Of a DNA stretch of 33,312 bases, positions 7,586-16,653 are shown piece by piece. The notes beneath the pieces are model-generated. The model made no database searches. It was not told where the DNA came from and saw nothing but the letters and a program-made list of their open reading frames with translations. The DNA is from an uncultured Candidatus Altimarinota bacterium (GTDB lineage: Bacteria > Patescibacteriota > Gracilibacteria > CAIRYL01), in contig CAMZKZ010000042.1 of the NCBI GenBank assembly GCA_947311645.1, forward strand, positions 1 through 33,312, written 5' to 3'. The position numbers and the translations under genes are program-made. The first letter of the stretch is position 1. Every line of letters begins with the position of its first letter.

Positions 7586-8266
7586 ATGAAACACATACTT
7601 TCTTTTGTAGAGCTTGAAAAAGAATTGCAAAAAAGATTTTGTATTCCATATGAATGGGGTGGAAAAAAGCAAAATAATAGAGATGATAAAAGGAGTAATT
7701 TTATATATAAAGCTCCTTTTTTTGTATATGTGCAACACATGATAGCGAAAAATGAATGTGAAGATATTGCTTCATATACAATGAATAGGTGGTATAATTT
7801 TTGGTCAGCAAAAGCAGTAGAGTCGATTTTTACTAAAAATAATTATATTACAGCGAATAAAAATACAAAAAGTAAAACGGTTGATTTTACTTTTTATGAT
7901 ATAGAAACAAAGCAGTATATAGGTTTTGATCATAAAACTACTGTGTTGCCGAGATATTTTTGGAAAAAAATACATGATTTTTTAGAGACGAATAGTGTGA
8001 AAAATCTTCATGTATTTGATGAGGAGCTTGTTGGATGGTTGTATGAAAATCAGAGTCAGCAACAGCGAAAACATTGGAAGAATAGATTTTTTGTTGTGTT
8101 GATAGATAAGAAAAAGAATGAGCACTGGAAAATAAAATCTGAGCTTTTATTTTTGCATGAAAATATTTCTCATTATTTACAAAATTTTTCTTTGAAAAAG
8201 TGTGTGAAATTTATTCATGAGAAAAATCAAGTGTATGCATCGATAATTTGGATTGTAAAAGACTGA
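7586..8266 (+). CDS. Uncharacterised protein with a possible PD-(D/E)xK nuclease core
   Basis: A 226-residue protein I cannot assign to a named family. Its centre carries NRWYNFWSAKAVESIF (residues 67-82), Asp100 in KTVDFTF and Asp115-His-Lys117 in IGFDHKTT. The order Glu79, Asp100, Asp-x-Lys is compatible with a restriction-endonuclease-like fold, but this is inference from spacing, not a demonstrated match. It is basic, rich in aromatic residues, and has no signal peptide or membrane helix. A good ribosome-binding site (AAGGGG, 4 bases before the ATG) is present, unlike most genes here. It is the only gene in the window that ends in TGA. Both features hint at acquisition from elsewhere. Confidence 0.6.
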   Translation: MKHILSFVELEKELQKRFCIPYEWGGKKQNNRDDKRSNFIYKAPFFVYVQHMIAKNECEDIASYTMNRWYNFWSAKAVESIFTKNNYITANKNTKSKTVDFTFYDIETKQYIGFDHKTTVLPRYFWKKIHDFLETNSVKNLHVFDEELVGWLYENQSQQQRKHWKNRFFVVLIDKKKNEHWKIKSELLFLHENISHYLQNFSLKKCVKFIHEKNQVYASIIWIVKD

Positions 8267-8294
8267 TTAATAGTTTTTAGTGTATATATTAGTC

Positions 8295-8322
8295 TTGTTT
8301 TTTGTTGGTAAAAAAGTATAAT
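8295..8322 (+). promoter_or_regulatory. Probable promoter of rpoB
   Basis: TTGTTT at 8295-8300, a 16-base spacer and a perfect TATAAT at 8317-8322. The predicted start near 8329 gives rpoB a leader of about 95 bases. No rplJL genes precede rpoB, so a dedicated promoter here is expected. Confidence 0.6.
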
Positions 8323-8424
8323 AGGTCTACATTATATCCATTCTTTTCTGTTTTGATTGAGTAACGAAAGAAAAAGAAGGCATTTTTATAGTGTTTTTCT
8401 TATTTTTTTATACATTTTTACAGT

Positions 8425-11400
8425 ATGCCGAACGCATTACAAAAAGATTTGTTTACTCAAAAACCTACAAAGGTTGTGAATGGGCGATACTTTTTTTCGG
8501 AAAGTGAAGATGCGGAATATCTTCCAAATCTTATTCAGGTTCAGCTTGATTCATATGATGATTTCTTGAAAAATGGAATTCATGAAATGCTTCAAGAGAT
8601 TTCTCCGTTACAAGATTTTTCTGGAAAAAAAGTAGAGGTTCACTTTTTAAAGCATTCTTTAGAGGAAGCAAAAATTGATCCAGAAACTGCTAAACGGGAT
8701 AATCTTTCATATGAAGCAAATCTAAAAGTAGAGGTAAAGCTTGTTAACAAAGAAACTGGTGAAATTAAGCAACAAGAAGTATTTCTTGGGGTTATGCCAT
8801 TGATGACAGAAAAAGGAACATTTATTATAAATGGTATTGAGAGAGTTGTTGTAAACCAGATTGTTCGTTCTCCAGGTGCATTTTTCTCTCGAGTGCAAGG
8901 AGTTCCAGGTGCATTTGCAACGAAAATTATTCCTCGTCGAGGAGTATGGCTTGAAATTGAATCGGATAAAAAAGGATTGCTGTATGCAAAAATAGATAGA
9001 AAACGAAAATTTCCTGCAACACAATTAATGCGTATTTTTGGGTATGAAACCGATGCAGACATTATTGAAGCATTTGGTGATATGCATGAAGCAGATAGAG
9101 AGGTGTTATTGCAAACACTGGAAAAAGATTCTGCAAAAACTGTAGCAGAAGCGTATCAGTCAATTTATCGGAAAATTCGACCAGGAGATATGGCAACTGC
9201 GGAAAATGCAAAATCTCTTGTGGATTCGATGTTTTTTGATTTTCGAAAATATGACTTAGGTCCTATTGCTCGATATAAATTAAATAAACGATTTAATCTG
9301 GATAAATCAGATACTCGAGAAAATAGAATTTTCCAAATTTCTGATTTTCTTCCAATTATGAAGGAGTTAATTCAATTAACTGCAAAAACTGGAGGACAGG
9401 TAGATGATATTGATCATTTGCAAAATCGACGAATTCGAAGTGTTGGGGAATTAGTAATGAATAAATTTCGAGTTGGGTTGATGAGAGTTGATCGAATTGC
9501 AAAAGATAGAATGACTGTTGTTGATCTTGAAGCAATTACAGCTGTACAAATTGTGAATTCACGACCTATTACAGCGGCAATGCGAGAATTTTTTGCAAGT
9601 TCTCAATTGTCTCAATTTATGGATCAAATTAATCCTTTGGCAGAACTTGCGCATAAACGGCGTATTTCTACAATGGGACCTGGAGGGCTTTCTCGAGAGC
9701 GTGCAGGGTTTGATGTGCGAGATGTGCATTCGTCTCACTTTGGACGAATTTGTCCTATTGCAACTCCAGAGGGGCCAAATATTGGACTTGTTCTGCATTT
9801 TGCATCGTATGCAAAAGTAAATGAGTATGGGTTTATTACTACACCTCTGCAGAAGGTTAAAAATGAACTTCCGGTATCAGGTGATATAGTAGGAAGAATA
9901 CTTGGAGAAGATATTGCTGGAGGAAAAATTGGAGATGTAATAACAGAAGCACTTGCAAAAAATATTGTTTCTTCAGGGAAAGATATAGTGCGGTTACAAT
10001 CATTTGTAGATGGTGATATTCATTATTTAGATGCAGCAGAAGAAGAGTCAATTATTGTTGGTCAGCTTGCTGGAAATGTAGATGATTATGGAAATGTAAT
10101 AGGAACAATGATTGCTGCTCGTGTAAAAGGAGAAGCATCGTTGGTTCCTGTAGAATCAATTACTCATTTTGATATTTCGTCAAAACAAATTGTTTCGGAA
10201 ACAACAGCACTTATCCCATTTCTAGAAAATGATGATAATACGCGAGCATCGATGGGGTCGAACATGCAACGGCAAGCGGTTCCATTAGTATCTCCTCATT
10301 CTCCAATTGTTGGAACTGGTTTAGAGGGAGAAGTGGCAAGGGCTGCAGGTACTGCAATTGTTGCAGATGAAGACGGAGAAATTACTGATGTTGATGCACG
10401 AGAACTTACTGTTCAGTATGCTTCTGGAAAAAGAAGAACATATGAACTTCCAAATTATGTGCGGTCAAATCAAACAACATGTTTTCATTTTTCTCCATCT
10501 GTTTCAAAAGGGGATAGCGTAAAAAAAGGACAAACACTTATAAATGGAGCATCTACAGAGAATGGAGAATTGGCTCTTGGTCAAAATCTTCTTGTGGCAT
10601 ATATGACATGGGAGGGGTATAATTACGAAGATGCCATTATTATATCGGATAAGGTAGCACAAAAAGGGTTTTATGATTCAATTCATATTGAGAACTTTTC
10701 TATTGATATTCGAGAAACAAAACTTGGAAATGAGCAAGTAACACGAGATATTCCAAATGTTGGAGATGCAAAACTTGCAAATCTTGATGATGAAGGGATT
10801 ATTCGAGTTGGTTCTTGGGTAAATGATGGAGATATTTTAGTTGGGAAAATCACTCCAAAAGGAGAGGTTGAACTTACTCCAGAAGAGCAATTACTGCAGT
10901 CTATTTTTGGGGAAAAAGCAAAAGATGTACGAGATTCGTCGCTTCGTCTTCCAGGGGGAGAAGGAGGAAAAGTTATTGATATTCAAGTGTTTACAAAAGA
11001 AAAAGGACACGATTTACATCAAGGTGTATTAAAACAAATTCGTGTATATGTTGCACAAACACGAAAAATTCAAGTAGGAGATAAAATGGCAGGACGACAT
11101 GGAAATAAAGGGGTTATTTCAAAAATTGTTCCTCGAGAAGATATGCCATTTTTAGCAGATGGAACACATGTAGATATTATTTTGAATCCATTAGGGGTTT
11201 CGTCTCGTATGAATATTGGGCAAATTTTAGAAACACATTTAGGGCTTGTTGGAAATAAGCTTGGTATACGATTTGCAACTCCAGTATTGAATGGTATTAC
11301 ATCGGAAGAAATTAAACAGTTTTTAAAAGATGCTGATTTACCAGAAGATGGGAAATCACAATTATTTGATGGGAAAACAGGGGATCCATTTCAATTTAAA

Positions 11401-11925
11401 ACAACAATGGGGGTTACTTATATGATTAAGTTGAATCATCTTGTTGAAGATAAACTTCATGCTCGTTCTGTTGGGCCATATTCTATTGTGACGCAACAAC
11501 CTCTTGGAGGGAAAGCACAGCAAGGGGGGCAACGGTTTGGAGAAATGGAGGTATGGGCATTGGAAGCATATTCTGCATCACATATTCTTCAGGAAATGCT
11601 TACGATTAAATCTGATGATGTAGTGGGTCGTTCAAAAGCATATGAATCGATTGTGAAGGGATTACCTCTTGGAAAACCTTCTATTCCAGAGTCATTTAAT
11701 GTACTTCTTCATGAATTACGAGGTCTTGGATTAGAGGTTGATTTAGCAAATGAAGAGGATAAACCTGTAGACTTAGCTCTTGATGAGTTGTATACAGATG
11801 AAGAATCAGGAATTCCAGAAGAAGATAAAGTTTCTGAGTTAAAAACATCTCTTCATGAAACAGATGCGGAGATTGACTCGGAAGTGCATGGAGAAATTCC
11901 ATCTGCACAAGAGGGAGAGGTATAA
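8425..11925 (+). CDS. rpoB: DNA-directed RNA polymerase subunit beta
   Basis: The 1166-residue beta subunit of RNA polymerase, forming the catalytic cleft with beta-prime. Typical blocks are present throughout, including the fork/rifampicin region (residues 392-418), PIATPEGPNIGL, GSNMQRQAVP and GDKMAGRHGNKG at about 885-896 with the catalytic-site lysines. In the rifampicin pocket the residues equal to E. coli Asp516, His526 and Ser531 are conserved (400, 410, 415), while Asn518 and Ser522 are Ile402 and Ala406. The C-terminus ends in an acidic tail of about 60 residues. Invariant arginines are encoded by CGA (for example in GRHGNKG), which shows that CGA means Arg here. The gene is transcribed with the SSB-like gene and probably rpoC. 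Confidence 0.99.
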   Translation: MPNALQKDLFTQKPTKVVNGRYFFSESEDAEYLPNLIQVQLDSYDDFLKNGIHEMLQEISPLQDFSGKKVEVHFLKHSLEEAKIDPETAKRDNLSYEANLKVEVKLVNKETGEIKQQEVFLGVMPLMTEKGTFIINGIERVVVNQIVRSPGAFFSRVQGVPGAFATKIIPRRGVWLEIESDKKGLLYAKIDRKRKFPATQLMRIFGYETDADIIEAFGDMHEADREVLLQTLEKDSAKTVAEAYQSIYRKIRPGDMATAENAKSLVDSMFFDFRKYDLGPIARYKLNKRFNLDKSDTRENRIFQISDFLPIMKELIQLTAKTGGQVDDIDHLQNRRIRSVGELVMNKFRVGLMRVDRIAKDRMTVVDLEAITAVQIVNSRPITAAMREFFASSQLSQFMDQINPLAELAHKRRISTMGPGGLSRERAGFDVRDVHSSHFGRICPIATPEGPNIGLVLHFASYAKVNEYGFITTPLQKVKNELPVSGDIVGRILGEDIAGGKIGDVITEALAKNIVSSGKDIVRLQSFVDGDIHYLDAAEEESIIVGQLAGNVDDYGNVIGTMIAARVKGEASLVPVESITHFDISSKQIVSETTALIPFLENDDNTRASMGSNMQRQAVPLVSPHSPIVGTGLEGEVARAAGTAIVADEDGEITDVDARELTVQYASGKRRTYELPNYVRSNQTTCFHFSPSVSKGDSVKKGQTLINGASTENGELALGQNLLVAYMTWEGYNYEDAIIISDKVAQKGFYDSIHIENFSIDIRETKLGNEQVTRDIPNVGDAKLANLDDEGIIRVGSWVNDGDILVGKITPKGEVELTPEEQLLQSIFGEKAKDVRDSSLRLPGGEGGKVIDIQVFTKEKGHDLHQGVLKQIRVYVAQTRKIQVGDKMAGRHGNKGVISKIVPREDMPFLADGTHVDIILNPLGVSSRMNIGQILETHLGLVGNKLGIRFATPVLNGITSEEIKQFLKDADLPEDGKSQLFDGKTGDPFQFKTTMGVTYMIKLNHLVEDKLHARSVGPYSIVTQQPLGGKAQQGGQRFGEMEVWALEAYSASHILQEMLTIKSDDVVGRSKAYESIVKGLPLGKPSIPESFNVLLHELRGLGLEVDLANEEDKPVDLALDELYTDEESGIPEEDKVSELKTSLHETDAEIDSEVHGEIPSAQEGEV

Positions 11926-11966
11926 TGAAGAGATGAGCACTATAAAAACTGTATATAATTCGTATT

Positions 11967-12356
11967 ATGAAACCCTTTAAAACAGTTAATTCGGTTACAC
12001 TTCTTGGGAAAATTTCAAGAAGTCCAGATCGTAAAACTATTACATCGGGGAGAAAGCTTGCAGTGTTTTCTCTTCAAACACAAAATGATGATATGTATTC
12101 ATCGTCGGAATTTCATAATATTGTTGCATGGGATGAGCTATCGGATATAGCAGAGTCATGTACGGTATCAGATACTGTTTATATTGAAGGCTGTATTAAA
12201 ACACGAAATTTTATAAATAAGCACAATATAAAAATTTTTAAAACAGAAATAATTGCTCAAAAAATAATAGTACTTTCTTCGAATGAAAAAAAAGGATTTA
12301 CAGCAGAGGAAGAAAAAACTTTTTTTTCTGCTTCTAAAAAAGACTTTTATTTATAA
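11967..12356 (+). CDS. ssb: Single-stranded-DNA-binding protein (SSB-like OB fold)
   Basis: A 129-residue protein with the SSB/PriB OB-fold pattern: NSVTLLGKISRSPDRKTITSG, then LAVFSLQTQ, FHNIVAWDELSDIAE, and TVYIEGCIKTRNF. These match the beta strands of bacterial SSB (VTLxGxLxxDPExR, FxLAT, WHxVVxFGKLAE, VYVEGxLxTR). It lacks the usual Gly/Gln-rich linker and the acidic DDDIPF tip that recruits repair proteins; it ends in KKDFYL. It sits 41 bases after rpoB and 51 bases before rpoC, an unusual place for an SSB. Whether it is the main SSB of the cell or a paralogue cannot be judged from this window. Confidence 0.8.
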   Translation: MKPFKTVNSVTLLGKISRSPDRKTITSGRKLAVFSLQTQNDDMYSSSEFHNIVAWDELSDIAESCTVSDTVYIEGCIKTRNFINKHNIKIFKTEIIAQKIIVLSSNEKKGFTAEEEKTFFSASKKDFYL

Positions 12357-12377
12357 AAAAAATCTCAAAAAAATCTC
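12356..12377 (+). repeat. Two tandem 11-bp A-rich repeats before rpoC
   Basis: AAAAAAATCTC occurs twice back to back at 12356-12366 and 12367-12377, followed by a third partial A tract. It spans the ssb stop codon and the leader of rpoC. It may simply be low-complexity sequence. Confidence 0.5.
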
Positions 12378-12407
12378 AAAAAATATATTCTTAATAAAAA
12401 TTGTTGT

Positions 12408-15400
12408 ATGAAACAAATTGATAATGACTTTGCGTCAATTTCTTTGAAAATTGCGTCACCAGAATTGATTCATGAATGGTCTCATGGAGAAGTTACAAAA
12501 CCAGAAACTATTAATTATCGAACACAGCGTCCAGAGCTTGATGGATTGTTTTGTGAGAGAATTTTTGGTCCTTCAAAAAACTACGAATGTTATTGTGGTA
12601 AATATAAACGAATTCGGTATAAAGGAATTACATGTGAAAAATGTGGAGTTGAAGTAACGAAATCTATAGTTCGTCGAGAAAGAATGGGGCATATTGATTT
12701 ATGTGTTCCTGTTTCTCATACATGGTATGTTCGGTCTACTCCTTCACGGATTGGTATTGCTTTAGATTTACCTGTAAAAACACTTGAGCAAATTTTATAT
12801 TTTGCATCGTATATCATTACAAATGTTGATGAATCGGAACGAGAAAATGTAAAACTTGACTTGATGAATCAAGCAAAACAGGCAAAGAAAGATATTCAAA
12901 ATACATTTAAAAATGAAGAAGTTCGAGTGCAAGCAGAAATTCGAGATGGAAATCTTAATAATTCTGATTTAGAAAAATTACAATCAGATTTTGCAGATCG
13001 TTTAGAAGAGCTACAAGAAGCTATGAAACAGGCAGAAATAGAATTGGAAAAAGTTCAAGTACGATCGGTTATATCAGAAATTGAATACCGAAATTTAAGT
13101 ATGAAGTTTGGTCATATTTTTACAGCAGGAACAGGTGCAGAAGCTGTAAAAATCCTTTTAGAACAGGTTGATATTGATGCAGAGCTTGAATTGTTGCGAG
13201 AGCAACAACCTGCTGCGACAGGGCAAAAACAGGTAAAAATTATTCGAAATATTCAATTTTTTGAATCACTTAAAAAATCTGGTATTCGTCCAGAATGGAT
13301 GCTTATTACAACGCTTTCGGTAATTCCACCTGATTTACGGCCGATGGTGCAGTTAGATGGTGGGCGATTTGCAGCATCAGATTTAAATGATTTATATCGA
13401 AGAATTATTAACCGTAATAATCGATTAAAACGATTATTATCGATTGGAGCACCAGAAGTAATTTGTCGAAATGAAAAACGAATGCTTCAGGAAGCTGTTG
13501 ATACACTTTTAAATAATTCACCTCGATCTGGTCGAGTTGCCTTTGCGTCTGATAAAAGACAATTAAAATCTCTTTCAGATATGTTGAAAGGAAAACAAGG
13601 ACGATTTCGTCAAAATCTTTTAGGGAAACGAGTTGATTACTCTGGTCGATCTGTAATTGTTGTTGGTCCACAGTTAAAACTTCATCAATGTGGTATTCCA
13701 AAAAAAATGGGATTAAAATTATTTAAACCATTTGTAATTGGGGCATTAATTCAAAATGAATATACTCATAATGTAAAAGGAGCAGAAAAAATTATTGCTT
13801 CAAATGCAGAAATTGTATGGGATTTATTAGAAGAAATTATTTCTGATAAATATGTTTTATTAAATCGAGCACCAACTCTTCATAGATTAGGTATTCAAGC
13901 ATTTTCTCCAGTGTTAATTGAGGGACGAGCGATTCAAATTCATCCACTTGTGTGTGCTGCATATAATGCGGATTTTGATGGGGATCAAATGGCGGTTCAT
14001 CTTCCTTTATCTGAAGAAGCACAAAAAGAAGCAAAAGAATTGATGCTTGCATCTACAAATATTTTAAAATTATCAGCAGGAGATCCTATTATTACTCCGA
14101 GTCAAGATATGGTTCTTGGGTCATATTACATTACGACTATTCATGATAATAGAAAAGGTGAGGGAAATGTATATGGTTCGATGGAAGAAGCAAAATATGC
14201 ATATGATACAGGGCATTTAGATATGCAAGCACGAATTTCTCTTCGATTGAATGGTGAAATCATTGAAAATACTTCATATGGTAGAGCAGTATTTAATGCA
14301 ATTATTCCAGAAGAACTCGGATATAGAAATGAGATATTTAAAAATAAAACAATTCATAATCTTTTTACAGAAATTTTTGAAACAGTTTCTCCTGATCGAG
14401 TTGTAGAATTTGCGGATAATATTAAAGAATTAGGATTTAAATATTCAACAAAATCTGGGTTATCTATTGGTATGGATGATATGGTTGTTCCAGAAGAACG
14501 GCATGCAGTATTAGATACATCAACACAATTGCTAGAAAAAGTAACAGATGCGTATACAAAAGGTCTTCTTTCTGATGAAGAACGATATACTCATTCAATT
14601 AAAATTTGGGCTGATGCAAAAATTAAAATCTCAGATTCAATGGTTACAGAGTTTAAGAAAAATCCAGAAAATCATATTTATTATATGATTGACTCTGGAG
14701 CTCGAGGGAACTGGGGGCAAATTACTCAAATGTGTGGGATGAAAGGTTTGGTAGCAAATCCGGGAGGACGAACTATTGAGCTTCCTATTAAATCAAATTT
14801 AAAAGGAGGATTTTCTATTGTAGAGTACTTTATTGCAACCCATGGGGGACGAAAAGGGAAATCTGATACAGCCTTAAAAACAGCAGAAGCAGGGTACTTA
14901 ACTCGTCGTCTTGTAGATTCTGTTCAAGATACAATTATTAGAGAAGAAGATTGTGGAAATAACTATCCATATATTGTAACACGAGAAGATGCAAAATTAT
15001 TAGGAGTAACATTTGATCAACGGCTTCTTGGGCGACATCTTGTAGAAGATTTAGCAGATAATGATGGAGAACTTATAGGTGTGCGAAATCAAGAAATTGA
15101 TAGAGCAATGTTGAAAGTTATTAATGAAAAAGAAGTAAATACTGTTAAAATTCGAGCAATTCTTGACTGTACTGTAGAAAAAGGAGTGTGTCAAAAATGT
15201 TATGGTCGAGATTTAGGAGATGATAAACATGTGAAAATTGGTACACCAGTTGGAATTATTGCTGCACAATCAATTGGGGAACCAGGAACACAGCTTACTA
15301 TGCGAACATTCCATATGGGAGGGGTTGCTGATGCTGGAAATGATATTACGCAAGGTCTTTCGCGAGTAGAAGAATTATTTGAAGCACGAAATCCAAAAAC

Positions 15401-16277
15401 ACCTGCTATTTTGTCAAAAATTAATGGAAAAGTGCGATTTGAAAGAAATAATAAATCGGTTACTATTTACATTGAAGCACAAGAAAAAGGAGAGGATGTG
15501 TATCCTATTACTCCTCTTATGAAAATATTAGTTTCAGAAGGAGATGTAGTAAAATCTGGAAAAATTCTTGCGAAAGGAACAACTATTATTCGAGCAAATT
15601 ATCCAGGGACAATAGAAAAAGTTTCAGAAAATGAAATTATTGTAAAACATGATGAGAAAATTTCTGATCAATATGAATTTAATGGAAATGAAAACTTCTT
15701 AGTAGAAGATGGAGATTTTATACAATCGGGAGATCCTTTAATTTCTGGACATTTTAATCTTCGAGAATTATTACAACAAACAGATTTCGCAACGGTACAA
15801 CGATATATTACACGAGAAATTCAAGGAATTTATGCATCACAAGGGCAAACAATTCATGATAAACATATGGAGGTAATTGTGCGAGAAATGTTTTCTAGAG
15901 TACGAATTATTGATAAAGGGGAGTATTCTGATTTGGTAAATGGAGAACTTACAGATTATTATAAAGTTCTTCGATTTATTACAGATAATCCAGATAAGAA
16001 AGCTCCAGTATTTGAACGACAACTTCTTGGGCTTACACGAAGTGCTTTAACAACTGATTCATGGTTGTCTGCGGCATCGTTCCAAGAAACAATTCGAGTA
16101 TTGGTAGATGCATCTATTTCAGGGAAAAAAGATACATTACATGGTCTAAAAGAAAATGTAATTATTGGGAAATTAATTCCTGCGGGAGAAGTGTTTCGAA
16201 AAAAATATGAAAAAGAGAAACTAAAAAAAGCTGAAGTTCTTTCAAAGGCAGAAGATAGTGTTTCTGAAGATGTGTAA
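12408..16277 (+). CDS. rpoC: DNA-directed RNA polymerase subunit beta-prime
   Basis: The 1289-residue catalytic subunit of RNA polymerase. The N-terminal zinc site is Cys61, Cys63, Cys76 and Cys79. The active-site magnesium loop NADFDGDQMAVH begins at residue 520, with Asp522, Asp524 and Asp526. The bridge-helix region (GARGN, followed by THGGRKG) and the second zinc site (CTVEKGVCQKCYGRDL with an upstream EEDCG) are intact, as is IIAAQSIGEPGTQLTMRTFH. A charged, coiled-coil-like insert at about 140-230 follows the clamp helix region. rpoC follows the SSB-like gene by 51 bases and ends 51 bases before a strong terminator. Confidence 0.99.
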   Translation: MKQIDNDFASISLKIASPELIHEWSHGEVTKPETINYRTQRPELDGLFCERIFGPSKNYECYCGKYKRIRYKGITCEKCGVEVTKSIVRRERMGHIDLCVPVSHTWYVRSTPSRIGIALDLPVKTLEQILYFASYIITNVDESERENVKLDLMNQAKQAKKDIQNTFKNEEVRVQAEIRDGNLNNSDLEKLQSDFADRLEELQEAMKQAEIELEKVQVRSVISEIEYRNLSMKFGHIFTAGTGAEAVKILLEQVDIDAELELLREQQPAATGQKQVKIIRNIQFFESLKKSGIRPEWMLITTLSVIPPDLRPMVQLDGGRFAASDLNDLYRRIINRNNRLKRLLSIGAPEVICRNEKRMLQEAVDTLLNNSPRSGRVAFASDKRQLKSLSDMLKGKQGRFRQNLLGKRVDYSGRSVIVVGPQLKLHQCGIPKKMGLKLFKPFVIGALIQNEYTHNVKGAEKIIASNAEIVWDLLEEIISDKYVLLNRAPTLHRLGIQAFSPVLIEGRAIQIHPLVCAAYNADFDGDQMAVHLPLSEEAQKEAKELMLASTNILKLSAGDPIITPSQDMVLGSYYITTIHDNRKGEGNVYGSMEEAKYAYDTGHLDMQARISLRLNGEIIENTSYGRAVFNAIIPEELGYRNEIFKNKTIHNLFTEIFETVSPDRVVEFADNIKELGFKYSTKSGLSIGMDDMVVPEERHAVLDTSTQLLEKVTDAYTKGLLSDEERYTHSIKIWADAKIKISDSMVTEFKKNPENHIYYMIDSGARGNWGQITQMCGMKGLVANPGGRTIELPIKSNLKGGFSIVEYFIATHGGRKGKSDTALKTAEAGYLTRRLVDSVQDTIIREEDCGNNYPYIVTREDAKLLGVTFDQRLLGRHLVEDLADNDGELIGVRNQEIDRAMLKVINEKEVNTVKIRAILDCTVEKGVCQKCYGRDLGDDKHVKIGTPVGIIAAQSIGEPGTQLTMRTFHMGGVADAGNDITQGLSRVEELFEARNPKTPAILSKINGKVRFERNNKSVTIYIEAQEKGEDVYPITPLMKILVSEGDVVKSGKILAKGTTIIRANYPGTIEKVSENEIIVKHDEKISDQYEFNGNENFLVEDGDFIQSGDPLISGHFNLRELLQQTDFATVQRYITREIQGIYASQGQTIHDKHMEVIVREMFSRVRIIDKGEYSDLVNGELTDYYKVLRFITDNPDKKAPVFERQLLGLTRSALTTDSWLSAASFQETIRVLVDASISGKKDTLHGLKENVIIGKLIPAGEVFRKKYEKEKLKKAEVLSKAEDSVSEDV

Positions 16278-16327
16278 AACATTGTAAATATTTTCATGAG
16301 ATGAAGAACTGCTGGAAAAATAAAAAA

Positions 16328-16358
16328 AATAATACCAACTCTGGTATTATTTTTTTTT
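16328..16358 (+). terminator. Rho-independent terminator of the rpoB-ssb-rpoC operon
   Basis: A perfect 10-bp stem (16328-16337 with 16342-16351) around loop ACTC is followed by T residues to 16358. It is the first strong hairpin after rpoC. Confidence 0.85.
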
Positions 16359-16395
16359 ACTATCCTATTTGTATCCGAAAAAATAGTGTACAAAA

Positions 16396-16427
16396 AAACC
16401 TCTCAATAAAATTGAAAGGTTTTTTAT
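16396..16427. terminator. Bidirectional terminator between rpoC and tRNA-Asn
   Basis: A second hairpin, AACCTCTCAAT against ATTGAAAGGTT with one mismatch, has an A run on the left and a T run on the right. It can serve as a backup for rpoC and as the terminator of the leftward tRNA-Asn, whose CCA end lies at 16439. Confidence 0.7.
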
Positions 16428-16438
16428 AGTATAAAAGT

Positions 16439-16513
16439 TGGCTCCCCGGACTAGATTCGAACTAGTGACCTAACGGTTAACAGCCGTGTGCTCTACCACT
16501 GAGCTACCGAGGA
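16439..16513 (-). tRNA. tRNA-Asn (anticodon GTT)
   Basis: On the minus strand a complete cloverleaf folds. The acceptor is TCCTCGG/CCGGGGA with G73 and encoded CCA (16439-16441). The D arm is GCTC/GAGC, the anticodon loop CTGTTAA gives anticodon GTT, and the T loop is TTCGAAT. It lies alone in the 376-base gap between rpoC and the sugar transferase gene. The rest of that gap holds the two terminators and AT-rich sequence (16520-16653) with no coding signal I can support. Confidence 0.95.
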
Positions 16514-16653
16514 ATATTCCTTTTATAGCTGATAGATTTTACAGTATAATAGAATGGAGAATCAAGCTATTTTTATATTTTTATAGAATATTGAGAGAGA
16601 ATATATTTACTAAAAAATAAAATATTGTATAGTAAAAAAACTATAGTATCTTT

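Noticed and set aside
7014..7649. A 211-codon minus-strand open frame across tRNA-His and the PhnA-domain gene
   Set aside because: It overlaps a clear tRNA, a terminator and a better-supported gene on the other strand.
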